Shown one piece after another: positions 22,005 to 31,855 of a stretch of 64,000 nt of DNA (within the stretch, counting starts at the first letter, position 1; the number at the start of each line of letters is the position of its first letter). The position numbers were made by a program, and so were the translations under genes. This stretch comes from Blattamonas nauphoetae. Its lineage: Eukaryota; Preaxostyla; Oxymonadida. The notes below the pieces were generated by a model. It was given only the letters and a program-made list of their open reading frames with translations. It was not told where the DNA came from and did not search any database. Where the stretch lies: positions 124,001 through 188,000 of the forward strand of contig JARBJD010000060.1 of the NCBI GenBank assembly GCA_033064195.1, read 5' to 3'.

Positions 22005-22391
22005 ATGACACGAAACGATTTAGATACTTTTGGAAAAACACTAAAGATTTTAGAACCATTTGATCCTGAACAGAAATGTTTTGAAAACATCTATGACTTT
22101 CAGAGGTTTTTGGAAAAGAACAGAAAAGAACTGAACGAATACACCACTCAGAAACTCAATAGGATGATACACATTGATGGATATCGACTAACAAAAATAA
22201 GAGGTGAGATAGCACTGAGGAAGGTTAGTAGAGATAGTACGTATGGATCTAATTCATTATCGATTGATCAAAGATTATCTGACATTGAGGAATCAATTCG
22301 AACATTGACAGATACTCTCAGCATGAGGCTTCGAAGTCTTGATGAGACAATTGGAAATCTAATTCAAGAGCTCTCTGACCCTTCTGATTAA
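22005..22391 (+). CDS. Polinton small helical protein
   Basis: 128 codons, highly charged. The C-terminal part (SDIEESIRTLTDTLSMRLR) looks like a coiled coil. Its 3' end overlaps the convergent ATPase gene by about 30 bp. No family recognised. Among the more divergent genes between the two arms (about 8 of 128 residues differ). Confidence 0.6.
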   Translation: MTRNDLDTFGKTLKILEPFDPEQKCFENIYDFQRFLEKNRKELNEYTTQKLNRMIHIDGYRLTKIRGEIALRKVSRDSTYGSNSLSIDQRLSDIEESIRTLTDTLSMRLRSLDETIGNLIQELSDPSD

Positions 22392-23216
22392 TCCATCTTT
22401 GTTTATTTCATTAGGTACGACTCCATCGGTATTGTATCGAAGAATGATTGCTTCACACTTTTGTTTTCGTTGGTAGACATTCCAGAATTGTGTAATATCA
22501 ATTGGTGAGTTCAACTGAGGATACACTCTACTGATTCGTTCTCTATTGAATCCTCCAAAGATCCACATTGAATCAATGTTTGACTTCATATCTGCTGACA
22601 AACTGAAGAGCTCATGCAATGTCAGAAAGAAAGTGAATTTTGGTTGTCGATTCTCAAGTAATAAATCCATTATTGTCATTCTATTTTTGGATGTTCTTCG
22701 TTCTCCAAGTATTCTACGACAGTCATCTAGAAGGATAATCGTTTGGAGATTCTTCACTGAGAAATCATCGATGTACAGAGCATCGAACAGTTCATCTCGG
22801 CATTCATCTGTAATCTTGTTTTGCCACTGATTGTCAATAATCTCTTCATAAGCAGCTTTAGACTGAGACAATTCCATCAGAAATGGTAGTGCTTCATCGT
22901 ATTTGACTTTCACGTACGGAACGTTCAATATTGGTTTGAATTTATCGAAGGTTGGATCAATGTTCTTATCAGTTACGAAGACAAATAAGTGAAACAGTTC
23001 ATTCCTAACCTGAACATTTTGGAGTTTGGCAACCTCTCGAAGAGCATTAAATGTCTTTCCACTTCCTCTGTTTCCAACAAGTACATTAACACTATTGCGA
23101 TTGAAATTTAGGTCTGGATGAATCTGAGATTGCACTTCATGAGAAACATTCCTACTAGATGCTTCACTTAATTTTGCATTCACATTGGCTGTTAGAGACA
23201 TATTTGATTTGTTCAT
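22359..23216 (-). CDS. Polinton FtsK/HerA-type packaging ATPase
   Basis: 285 codons on the strand opposite to the other left-arm genes, as is common in Polintons. Walker A reads VGNRGSGKTF near residue 50, and the Walker B-like strand is QTIILLDDCRR near 155. A downstream ENRQPKFTFFLTLHEL fits the sensor strand. The A32-like ATPases of this group pump DNA into capsids. The arm carrying it also has a capsid gene, so the element belongs to the virus-like Polinton class. Confidence 0.85.
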   Translation of the reverse strand: MNKSNMSLTANVNAKLSEASSRNVSHEVQSQIHPDLNFNRNSVNVLVGNRGSGKTFNALREVAKLQNVQVRNELFHLFVFVTDKNIDPTFDKFKPILNVPYVKVKYDEALPFLMELSQSKAAYEEIIDNQWQNKITDECRDELFDALYIDDFSVKNLQTIILLDDCRRILGERRTSKNRMTIMDLLLENRQPKFTFFLTLHELFSLSADMKSNIDSMWIFGGFNRERISRVYPQLNSPIDITQFWNVYQRKQKCEAIILRYNTDGVVPNEINKDGLIRRVRELLN

Positions 23217-23275
23217 TTCTGATTTAACTCTAATTAAAAATTACTTTTGGATTTTTTATTTTGTATGAAATACAC

Positions 23276-24235
23276 ATGACTGAAAAGATAGTGTACCAAC
23301 AATCAGCATCGTTAAGACAACCAAAAAGATTCGCAGTGGATACTCAAGCAGCATTGAAAAAAATCTTTGCAGAAGATGACATTAGAACCACAATCAATCG
23401 TGCGTTAATTAGTGTTCCATCAGCGTTAGAATACATTGAAAGAAATGAACTCAATTGGGAAGTTATAGTGGAACAATATGGTAAAGTTCCAGATGTTATG
23501 GTCTACGATAAAGAGACTAAAGATCTGGTTGCCGTTAATGGTTTCATGCTAGCTCCATACACAAATAGACCAGTCAAAGAGACTTACTACTCAATGAATC
23601 CAACACCAGAAATGCGAAGACAAAACAAGTACAAAACATTCTATCAAGATAATGGAAGGAGAATCAAAGCTGTGCATCGGAATTTTGTCAAACATGGTCA
23701 ATATGAACTACCATCGAATTACAAAGAAATTAGCTATGAAGAAGCAAAGAAGAAACGCTTGAATCAACCATTTGCGATTATGAAGAAACTTGCTGGTGAA
23801 TGGATGAACAATGTATTAAAGAGATATCGTGCCAACAAAACAAATCCAGTTGATATTAGCAAAGGTGTGATTGACAATATTGTGTTCAATTCGATTCAAT
23901 CCAAAGTTGGTTCAATGTTGTGGGATCAATGGCTTACAGATAATGTTCAAGGCTACGATAGTACGTCAGAGGAATGGAAGAAAATCAAACAAAGAAAAGA
24001 CTTTAAGGAACGGGTTTATCCACGATTTTATCAATTGATCGAGAGTGATAAAACATATTTGGAACAATTCTTCAATACATATTCATCACAGATATCTACA
24101 ATTGCTAATGATATTCAACGTCAAGCCTACAGAACAAGAGATCTCACCACATACCAATCACAAATGCCAAACTATACTAGATTTGCTCAATTGCAGAAAG
24201 ACATGGGAGAAGATGACAGTGGAAATGAAAGTTGA
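23276..24235 (+). CDS. Polinton protein of unknown function (319 aa)
   Basis: Starts at ATG 23276 (MTEKIVYQQ), preceded by a T-rich motif. It is Lys/Asn/Gln-rich and lacks transmembrane segments or known motifs. By position between ATPase and capsid genes it could be a virion or assembly protein, such as a minor capsid protein. Only about four residues differ from the right-arm copy. Confidence 0.6.
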   Translation: MTEKIVYQQSASLRQPKRFAVDTQAALKKIFAEDDIRTTINRALISVPSALEYIERNELNWEVIVEQYGKVPDVMVYDKETKDLVAVNGFMLAPYTNRPVKETYYSMNPTPEMRRQNKYKTFYQDNGRRIKAVHRNFVKHGQYELPSNYKEISYEEAKKKRLNQPFAIMKKLAGEWMNNVLKRYRANKTNPVDISKGVIDNIVFNSIQSKVGSMLWDQWLTDNVQGYDSTSEEWKKIKQRKDFKERVYPRFYQLIESDKTYLEQFFNTYSSQISTIANDIQRQAYRTRDLTTYQSQMPNYTRFAQLQKDMGEDDSGNES

Positions 24236-24279
24236 TGATTAAGAACAGAAATATATATTTTTTATTTTTATATAAAGTG

Positions 24280-24852
24280 ATGCAACCAATTCTAAGTTGT
24301 CAATTTACGAAACACACAAGTTCTTCTTCAGTACCAACATCAATCACCAACAATGTCATCATCGATAATAAAGGTTCGAATTCTGGAAGGTTGAATAGTG
24401 AGCAATGCGCTAATGTTGAACTAGAGAATGTTCCAGGTGTTTATGATCCACCACTCGAGACATATCCATCAGCACCAATCCAAAGTCGTTCTATCCCACT
24501 CCGAGAATATACATCTAATATTACAGCATTCAAAGATCAACTGTTGCTAGTGTACAAGAATGCATTCGCTTGTGAAAAGAAACTATTGAATAACCTAATT
24601 GAACCATCAAAGAAACTGATCACAAACCAAAGTGATTTATGTGCACTGATTGCTACACTCACTGGGATCAACGATGTGGTGATCGAATTGGATGATTTAT
24701 CAACAAAATGTTCATGCATTAATGCTCTCCCAGTGTTTAGAACCATTTTCAAGATCCTTGTTGGTGGAAAAGATATGAGCATTGCCTTCAATGAAGCATA
24801 CAACACTATTCTCAATTATGGAATTTCATTGACGAAAGCAATACCCCGTTAG
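24280..24852 (+). CDS. Polinton protein of unknown function (190 aa), stop codon in a hairpin module
   Basis: Starts at ATG 24280 (MQPILSCQFTKHT). The N-terminal half is low-complexity Ser/Asn; the C-terminal half is helical. The TAG stop lies in the loop of the first stem-loop of a double-hairpin module (24844-24872), so that module sets the C terminus. The protein is identical in the right arm. No family recognised. Confidence 0.6.
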   Translation: MQPILSCQFTKHTSSSSVPTSITNNVIIDNKGSNSGRLNSEQCANVELENVPGVYDPPLETYPSAPIQSRSIPLREYTSNITAFKDQLLLVYKNAFACEKKLLNNLIEPSKKLITNQSDLCALIATLTGINDVVIELDDLSTKCSCINALPVFRTIFKILVGGKDMSIAFNEAYNTILNYGISLTKAIPR

Positions 24853-24872
24853 GGCAGAAGTCTCTCATGAGA
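24844..24872 (+). repeat. Double-hairpin module at gene end (both arms)
   Basis: Two stem-loops, CCC-CGTTA-GGG and TCTC-TCAT-GAGA, separated by CAGAAG. The reverse complement has the layout seen in modules at 15355 and 34609: a TCTC-type stem, a CTTC linker, then a CCC/GGG stem. The matching right-arm block is at about 30201-30229. Confidence 0.6.
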
Positions 24873-24903
24873 TTATTTCCTCGCTAAAAATATAAATGAA
24901 TTG

Positions 24904-24926
24904 ATTTTTTTATTTTTACATAAATG
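24904..24926 (+). promoter_or_regulatory. Polinton start-site motif, MAPG protein 1
   Basis: A run of T, TATTTTTA, then CATAAATG. Same layout before MAPG 2 (25255-25275) and capsid (25592-25613). Confidence 0.55.
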
Positions 24927-25235
24927 GCACCAGGAAGTTTCAACAAACTCAAAAATATTGGCAAACAATTCTTTCAATTCATCAAACCTCTAGCTCCAAC
25001 ATTACTTCAAGTCGGTGGTGGATTGCTCTCTCAAACGAACAGTAAATTTGGACAAACAGCAGGAGGAATTCTTAGTGGATTAGGAGGAATGATGGATTCG
25101 TACCAACAGAATAAAGCGATCAATCGAGCACCACAACAACCACAGATGATTGAGTACGAACCTCCACGAAATGCTCGGTACGTTAATGATGATATGCCCC
25201 AGTCGTCAAACTCAAAGATTCAATTCAAAGGCTAA
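24924..25235 (+). CDS. Polinton small MAPG protein 1 (Gly-rich, hydrophobic)
   Basis: 103 codons starting MAPGSFNKLKNIGKQFF. An amphipathic N-terminal helix is followed by a Gly-rich stretch (VGGGLLSQTN, GGILSGLGGMMDS) and a Gln/Pro tail. It shares its MAPG start and general layout with the next gene. Small amphipathic virion proteins of this kind (adenoviral pVI-like) act in membrane entry in related viruses; that role is inference here. Confidence 0.6.
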   Translation: MAPGSFNKLKNIGKQFFQFIKPLAPTLLQVGGGLLSQTNSKFGQTAGGILSGLGGMMDSYQQNKAINRAPQQPQMIEYEPPRNARYVNDDMPQSSNSKIQFKG

Positions 25236-25272
25236 TCATTCACTAATGATCAAATATTTTTATGTTACATAA

Positions 25273-25536
25273 ATGGCACCAGGTTGGTTATCAAAATAAG
25301 CAGCAGTTGGCAAAAACATACTCAGAGTTGGAGCTCCATTTCTGAATCTCATTCCCTTTGTTGGACCAGTGATTTCAAAGATTGCTCAGACAGGTGTTGA
25401 GATGATACCAGATGTGAAATCGGATCAGCAAATCCATGCAGAAAAGATGGCTCAGTATGAACAAGCAATCAATGAAGGAAATACAGCACTTGCGAACAAA
25501 CTCAGAGACGAAATACTGAGACTGGAAGAAAAATGA
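25273..25536 (+). pseudogene. Polinton small MAPG protein 2, broken left copy
   Basis: Counterpart of the open right-arm gene at 29528-29800, beginning MAPGW. This copy carries about one break. It follows MAPG protein 1 directly, and both have the T-rich start motif. Confidence 0.6.
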
Positions 25537-25610
25537 AACCTAAAATGAGGAAACCAAAAGAAAAAGTAACTAGAGTTAAAACATTAATGTAATTTTTTAT
25601 TTTTGTTAAA

Positions 25611-27326
25611 ATGAACTCGCATATAACACATCTGACAAACAAAAGACATGGAGCTTCAACATTGACTGGCAATAGCACTGGATCAATCAAATACACAAGA
25701 GATGACATTGGTCAAATACAACAGCAACTAATGTCTGAACACCACGTTAATTATCTTCTGAATGATGGAGCACACAGTACTTCTATTCAAGAATTGAAAC
25801 CATCAGAGAATTCACGATTCTACAGAGGACAAGAGATAATCATTCCATTGACTGGTAATCAAGACATTTGTCAAATTGATGATTCATTCATTACGTTCAC
25901 AATCACAACCACTTTGAAAGTCAACAATTGGAACATTACCCCAGACAAAGTTGGATCATACTCCAATGAAAGAATATTTATGTTCGTAGGACTTAAGCAT
26001 TCAGCATCAATCTTTAGTAGATTCACAGTTCTTCACAACAATCAAAGAATCATTAGCACTTCAAACAATGATGTCTCAATGGAATCACACATCTACAACA
26101 TGATTAAACCAAAGAGTCAATTGGAGAATCGAAAACATTCGCACACTCCTTGGGAAAATGCTTGGAAGCATGATGAATCTGTCGCTGGTGTTTATATTCC
26201 ATTATCATCTTTCACTACAGTGTCACAAGCTGGTGCTTTCATGGACACAATTGACGTACCAATTCGTATATCAATCAATCTTGAAGATCTTCTGATTTTC
26301 CTCAGGGATGACTGACTATCCAAGATGTCTCTTTGGTGATTTGAAATTGAGTGTTTACATTAATGAGGATGCGTTCGTGTGTTGTCCTGTAAATCCTGAG
26401 CTTACTTTGAAAAATACACTTTCATCCTTCTTTAATGTTGGCTTAACAAGACCACCAATTCATCATGCGATCGCTGATTGTCACCAACATCGTCCATGGT
26501 TTTCCACTCTCTACTAGCGAACTGCACCAAGAATTTTGTTCAGATTGGTCAATCATTTAGGATATCAGCAGTAACTCAAGACATTTACTACAACTCAGCT
26601 GGAACGGTTGCTAAAGAACCAGAATTCGTGGATCAGTACATCTCACTAAACATTATTGATTATCGCGTTGATGATGTTTATTGCATGAGTGCTGGATACC
26701 AAATGAAAGAAATTGCGAAAGAGAATCTCAAGAAGATGTATCAGGATCGTCCAGGAACAATTCCAGCAGAAAAGATATCGTTCTATCCATTTCAGAAGAC
26801 ACCAACAGCAACAGGTATTGATTGTACTCAGCAAATGGTTCTCGTTAATGCCAAGGACATCATGCTTCTCTTCCGTCACTACGATAATGAAGTCACTTGT
26901 TTCCACAATCCAATACAGAAAGATCTTCGAGTGCATCTCCTTGACAAATACTATCCAGATAACTGGACATCAACGATTGGAGCTCGCTTCTATCAATTTG
27001 CTTTGTCAACTCTCAATCTTGATTCATACCTGACTGTTCCAGATGATTTGGAGCGATCATTAACAGATTCTCTCGTTGAGGAACAGCTTGAAGGTGATGG
27101 AACATATGCTGGAGAAAAAATGACAAGAGTGCGACCGATTCATGACAATACTGACTTCCTCCTGTGCTTTTCAACACAAAGAAGTGGTTGTCCGACAAAC
27201 TGCAATGATTCAATCAGTTCCAGAGGTCAAAATATTCCAGTCACATTGAGATCAAGTCCGATTTACCAAGGAGTGATTGACACATACTATAATGTTCTCG
27301 ATCCAAGTCAAAGGGTGGTGACATGA
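25611..27326 (+). pseudogene. Polinton major capsid protein, broken left copy
   Basis: Region matching the capsid gene of the right arm, starting MNSHITHLTNKRHGAS. Its length and strand-rich composition fit a double jelly-roll major capsid protein. This copy has about two breaks. It runs past the point where the right-arm copy is cut off. Confidence 0.75.
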
Positions 27327-27478
27327 CAACATTTACGCATCCTCCAGCACCGATTCTAGCAACCACTGCAACAACATGGTGGGTATTACGATTCAGCAAT
27401 GATATACCTATTGTTGAATACTATCCAAATCACACATTGAAAGCACTACACAAGGAACTTGGAATAATGAAATCATAA
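27323..27478 (+). CDS. Small Polinton open frame after capsid gene (left arm only)
   Basis: 51 codons (MTTFTHPPAPILATTATTWW...), whose ATG overlaps the capsid stop as ATGA. It is Thr-rich at the N terminus. No family recognised. It lies in the central segment that has no right-arm counterpart. Confidence 0.35.
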   Translation: MTTFTHPPAPILATTATTWWVLRFSNDIPIVEYYPNHTLKALHKELGIMKS

Positions 27479-27505
27479 AACTGTCAAAGAAAATAATGAA
27501 ATTGT

Positions 27506-27526
27506 ATTTTTATTTTTCTATAAATG
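27506..27526 (+). promoter_or_regulatory. Polinton start-site motif, 126-aa protein
   Basis: TTTTTATTTTT followed by CTATAAATG. Confidence 0.55.
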
Positions 27527-27904
27527 AGAAGTATCAGAGCAAATCAATCCAAACCAACATCAACTTTAATTGAGCAAATTGAAGTCCAATCGTATATGCC
27601 GAAACAGTGGGATTCAGAACCACATGTCTATTCAATTCAAGTGCATCCAACAAATCCTCCTATGCCATGCAGAATCACAGATGAGATTGAAGTCCCATTG
27701 TGCTATGACGGTCATGATGTGACTGAGTTTTCGAAGAGTCATCTGCGAATAGATCTAACAATCACCATTCCATATGTGAAACCAACATCATCATTGCTAC
27801 AGTCTTTGGAAAATGTTCAGAGAATGGATCTCTTCTTGCATTTCGAAACAATTCCAATTCCATTTGTGACTTCCACTCATTTGATCAGTATCGAACGGCA
27901 ATGA
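27524..27904 (+). CDS. Polinton 126-aa strand-rich protein (left arm only)
   Basis: Starts MRSIRANQSKPTSTLIEQ after a strong T-rich/ATAAATG motif. Alternating hydrophobic segments (SHLRIDLTITIPYV, MDLFLHFETIPIPF) suggest a beta-rich fold. Its position after the capsid gene would suit a minor capsid or penton-type protein, but this is inference and the gene may be incomplete because the junction lies just beyond. Confidence 0.45.
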   Translation: MRSIRANQSKPTSTLIEQIEVQSYMPKQWDSEPHVYSIQVHPTNPPMPCRITDEIEVPLCYDGHDVTEFSKSHLRIDLTITIPYVKPTSSLLQSLENVQRMDLFLHFETIPIPFVTSTHLISIERQ

Positions 27905-28007
27905 TCATTTGACATGAATCAGTGAGTCATCTTGGACAAAGCATGTTACACTGGAGTGTTGAAGTATTGTCATGCATTTCCATATGTTCCATCACACTTC
28001 CTCAATA
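27905..28007. other. Centre of the inverted Polinton pair
   Basis: Unique sequence between the last left-arm gene and the point (about 28007) where right-arm homology begins inside the capsid gene. No terminal repeat, terminator-like stem or target duplication is seen here. Confidence 0.6.
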
Positions 28008-29457
28008 AATGATCGCTCCAAATCATCTGGAACAGTCAGGTATGAATCAAGATTGAGAGTTGACAAAGCAAATTGATAGAAGCGAGCTCAATCGTTGATG
28101 TCCAGTTATCTGGATAGTATTTGTCAAGGAGATGCACTCGAAGATCTTTCTGCATTGGATTGTGGAAACAAGTGACTTCATTATCGTAGTGACGGAAGAG
28201 AAGCATGATGTCCTTGGCATTAACGAGAACCATTTGCTGAGTACAATCAATACCTGTTGCTGTTGGTGTCTTCTGAAATGGATAGAACGATATCTTTTCT
28301 GCTGGAATTGTTCCTGGACGATCCTGATACATCTTCTTGAGATTCTCTTTCGCAATTTCTTTCATTTGGTATCCAGCACTCATGCAATAAACATCATCAA
28401 CGCGATAATCAATAATGTTTAGTGAGATGTACTGATCCACGAATTCTGGTTCTTTTGCAACCGTTCCAGCTGAGTTGTAGTAAATGTCTTGAGTTACTGC
28501 TGATATCCTAAATGATTGACCAATCTGAACAAAATTCTTGGTGCAGTTCGCTAGTAGAGAGTGGAAAAACCATGGACGATGTTGGTGACAATCAGCAATT
28601 GCATGATGAATTGGTGGTCTTGTTACGCCAACATTAAAGAAGGATGAAAGTGTATTTTTCAAAGTGAGCTCAGGATTTACAGGACAACACACGAACGCAT
28701 CCTCATTAATGTAAACACTCAATTTTAAATCACCAAAGAGACATCTTGGATAGTCAGTCATCCCTGAGAAAATCAGAAGATCTTCAAGATTGATTGAGAT
28801 CCGAATTGGTACGTCAATTGTGTCAATGAAAGCACCAGCTTGCGACACTGTAGTGAAAGATGATAATGGAATATAAACACCAGCAACAGATTCATCATGC
28901 TTCCAAGCATTTTCCCAAGGAGTGTGCGAATGTTTTCGATTCTCCAATTGACTCTTTGGTTTAATCATGTTGTAGATGTGTGATTCCATTGAGACATCAT
29001 TGTTTGAAGTGCTAATGATTCTTTGATTGTTGTGAAGAACTGTGAATCTACTAAAGATTGATGCCGAATGCTTAAGTCCTACGAACATAAATATTCTTTC
29101 ATTGGAGTATGATCCAACTTTGTCTGGGGTAATGTTCCAATTGTTGACTTTCAAAGTGGTTGTGATTGTGAACGTAATGAATGAATCATCAATTTGACAA
29201 ATGTCTTGATTACCAGTCAATGGAATGATTATCTCTTGTCCTCTGTAGAATCGTGAATTCTCTGATGGTTTCAATTCTTGAATAGAAGTACTGTGTGCTC
29301 CATCATTCAGAAGATAATTAACGTGGTGTTCAGACATTAGTTGCTGTTGTATTTGACCAATGTCATCTCTTGTGTATTTGATTGATCCAGTGCTATTGCC
29401 AGTCAATGTTGAAGCTCCATGTCTTTTGTTTGTCAGATGTGTTATATGCGAGTTCAT
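28007..29457 (-). pseudogene. Polinton major capsid protein, right copy truncated at the junction
   Basis: Right-arm capsid gene, read on the minus strand from MNSHITHLTNK. It is open over most of its length and is cut at the centre of the inverted structure. Where both arms can be compared they differ by only about three residues. Confidence 0.8.
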
Positions 29458-29527
29458 TTTAACAAAAATAAAAAATTACATTCATGTTTTAACTCTAGTT
29501 ACTTTTTCTTTTTTTGGTTTCCTCATT

Positions 29528-29800
29528 TTAGGTTTCATTTTTTTCTTCCAGTCTCAGTATTTCGTCTCTGAGTTTGTTCGCAAGTGCTGTATTTCCTTCA
29601 TTGATTGCTTGTTCATACTGAGCCATCTTTTCTGCATGGATTTGCTGATCCGATTTCACATCTGGTATCATCTCAACACCTGTCTGAGCAATCTTTGAAA
29701 TCACTGGTCCAACAAAGGGAATGAGATTCAGAAATGGAGCTCCAACTCTGAGTATGTTTTTGCCAACTGCTGCTAATTTTGATAACCAACCTGGTGCCAT
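29528..29800 (-). CDS. Polinton small MAPG protein 2 (right arm)
   Basis: 90 codons starting MAPGWLSKLAAVGKNILRVG, with a hydrophobic stretch (FLNLIPFVGPVISKIAQTG) followed by a charged helix (DEILRLEEKNET). The layout is an amphipathic helix, a hydrophobic centre and a polar tail, like MAPG protein 1. Probably a virion protein, by position only. Confidence 0.6.
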   Translation of the reverse strand: MAPGWLSKLAAVGKNILRVGAPFLNLIPFVGPVISKIAQTGVEMIPDVKSDQQIHAEKMAQYEQAINEGNTALANKLRDEILRLEEKNET

Positions 29801-29837
29801 TTATGTAAAATAAAAATATTTGATCATTAGTGAATGA

Positions 29838-30149
29838 TTAGCCTTTGAATTGAATCTTTGAGTTTGACGACTGGGGCATATCATCATTAACGTACCGAGC
29901 ATTTCGTGGAGGTTCGTACTCAATCATCTGTGGTTGTTGTGGTGCTCGATTGATCGCTTTATTCTGTTGGTACGAATCCATCATTCCTCCTAATCCACTA
30001 AGAATTCCTCCTGCTGTTTGTCCAAATTTACTGTTCGTTTGAGAGAGCAATCCACCACCGACTTGAAGTAATGTTGGAGCTAGAGGTTTGATGAATTGAA
30101 AGAATTGTTTGCCAATATTTTTGAGTTTGTTGAAACTTCCTGGTGCCAT
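29838..30149 (-). CDS. Polinton small MAPG protein 1 (right arm)
   Basis: Identical in protein sequence to the left-arm gene at 24924-25235. The same upstream T-rich motif is present. Confidence 0.6.
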   Translation of the reverse strand: MAPGSFNKLKNIGKQFFQFIKPLAPTLLQVGGGLLSQTNSKFGQTAGGILSGLGGMMDSYQQNKAINRAPQQPQMIEYEPPRNARYVNDDMPQSSNSKIQFKG

Positions 30150-30220
30150 TTATGTAAAAATAAAAAAATCAATTCATTTATATTTTTAGCGAGGAAATAA
30201 TCTCATGAGAGACTTCTGCC

Positions 30221-30793
30221 CTAACGGGGTATTGCTTTCGTCAATGAAATTCCATAATTGAGAATAGTGTTGTATGCTTCATTGAAGGCAATGCTCATAT
30301 CTTTTCCACCAACAAGGATCTTGAAAATGGTTCTAAACACTGGGAGAGCATTAATGCATGAACATTTTGTTGATAAATCATCCAATTCGATCACCACATC
30401 GTTGATCCCAGTGAGTGTAGCAATCAGTGCACATAAATCACTTTGGTTTGTGATCAGTTTCTTTGATGGTTCAATTAGGTTATTCAATAGTTTCTTTTCA
30501 CAAGCGAATGCATTCTTGTACACTAGCAACAGTTGATCTTTGAATGCTGTAATATTAGATGTATATTCTCGGAGTGGGATAGAACGACTTTGGATTGGTG
30601 CTGATGGATATGTCTCGAGTGGTGGATCATAAACACCTGGAACATTCTCTAGTTCAACATTAGCGCATTGCTCACTATTCAACCTTCCAGAATTCGAACC
30701 TTTATTATCGATGATGACATTGTTGGTGATTGATGTTGGTACTGAAGAAGAACTTGTGTGTTTCGTAAATTGACAACTTAGAATTGGTTGCAT
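30221..30793 (-). CDS. Polinton 190-aa protein (right arm)
   Basis: Same protein as the left-arm gene at 24280-24852, again ending in the loop of the double-hairpin module. No family recognised. Confidence 0.6.
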   Translation of the reverse strand: MQPILSCQFTKHTSSSSVPTSITNNVIIDNKGSNSGRLNSEQCANVELENVPGVYDPPLETYPSAPIQSRSIPLREYTSNITAFKDQLLLVYKNAFACEKKLLNNLIEPSKKLITNQSDLCALIATLTGINDVVIELDDLSTKCSCINALPVFRTIFKILVGGKDMSIAFNEAYNTILNYGISLTKAIPR

Positions 30794-30836
30794 CACTTTA
30801 TATAAAAATAAAAATATATATTTCTGTTTTTAATCA

Positions 30837-31796
30837 TCAACTTTCATTTCCACTGTCATCTTCTCCCATGTCTTTCTGCAATTGAGCAAATCTAGTATAG
30901 TTTGGCATTTGTGATTGGTATGTGGTGAGATCTCTTGTTCTGTAGGCTTGACGTTGAATATCATTAGCAATTGTAGATATCTGTGATGAATATGTATTGA
31001 AGAATTGTTCCAAATATGTTTTATCACTCTCGATCAATTGATAAAATCGTGGATAAACCCGTTCCTTAAAGTCTTTTCTTTGTTTGATTTTCTTCCATTC
31101 CTCTGACGTACTATCGTAGCCTTGAACATTATCTGTAAGCCATTGATCCCACAACATTGAACCAACTTTGGATTGAATCGAATTGAACACAATATTGTCA
31201 ATTACACCTTTGCTAAGATCAACTGGATTTGTTTTGTTGGCACGATATCTCTTTAATACATTGTTCATCCATTCACCAGCAAGTTTCTTCATAATCGCAA
31301 ATGGTTGATTCAAGCGTTTCTTCTTTGCTTCTTCATAGCTAATTTCTTTGTAATTCGATGGTAGTTCATATTGACCATGTTTGACAAAATTCCGATGTAC
31401 AGCTTTGATTCTCCTTCCATTATCTTGATAGAATGTTTTGTACTTGTTTTGTCTTCGCATTTCTGGTGTTGGATTCATTGAGTAGTAAGTCTCTTTGACT
31501 GGTCTATTTGTGTATGGAGCTAGCATGAAACCATTAACGGCAACCAGATCTTTAGTCTCTTTATCGTAGACCATAACATCTGGAACTTTACCATATTGTT
31601 CCACTATAACTTCCCAATTGAGTTCATTTCTTTCAATGTATTCTAACGCTGATGGAACACTAATTAACGCACGATTGATAGTGGTTCTAATGTCATCTTC
31701 TGCAAAGATTTTTTTCAATGCTGCTTGAGTATCCACTCCGAATCTTTTTGGTTGTCTTAACGTTGCTGTTTGTTGGTACACTATCTTTTCAGTCAT
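30837..31796 (-). CDS. Polinton 319-aa protein (right arm)
   Basis: Right-arm counterpart of 23276-24235, with about four residue differences near the N terminus and middle. Start at the ATG of MTEKIVYQQ. No family recognised. Confidence 0.6.
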   Translation of the reverse strand: MTEKIVYQQTATLRQPKRFGVDTQAALKKIFAEDDIRTTINRALISVPSALEYIERNELNWEVIVEQYGKVPDVMVYDKETKDLVAVNGFMLAPYTNRPVKETYYSMNPTPEMRRQNKYKTFYQDNGRRIKAVHRNFVKHGQYELPSNYKEISYEEAKKKRLNQPFAIMKKLAGEWMNNVLKRYRANKTNPVDLSKGVIDNIVFNSIQSKVGSMLWDQWLTDNVQGYDSTSEEWKKIKQRKDFKERVYPRFYQLIESDKTYLEQFFNTYSSQISTIANDIQRQAYRTRDLTTYQSQMPNYTRFAQLQKDMGEDDSGNES

Positions 31797-31855
31797 GTGT
31801 ATTTCATACAAAATAAAAAATCCAAAAGTAATTTTTAATTAGAGTTAAATCAGAA

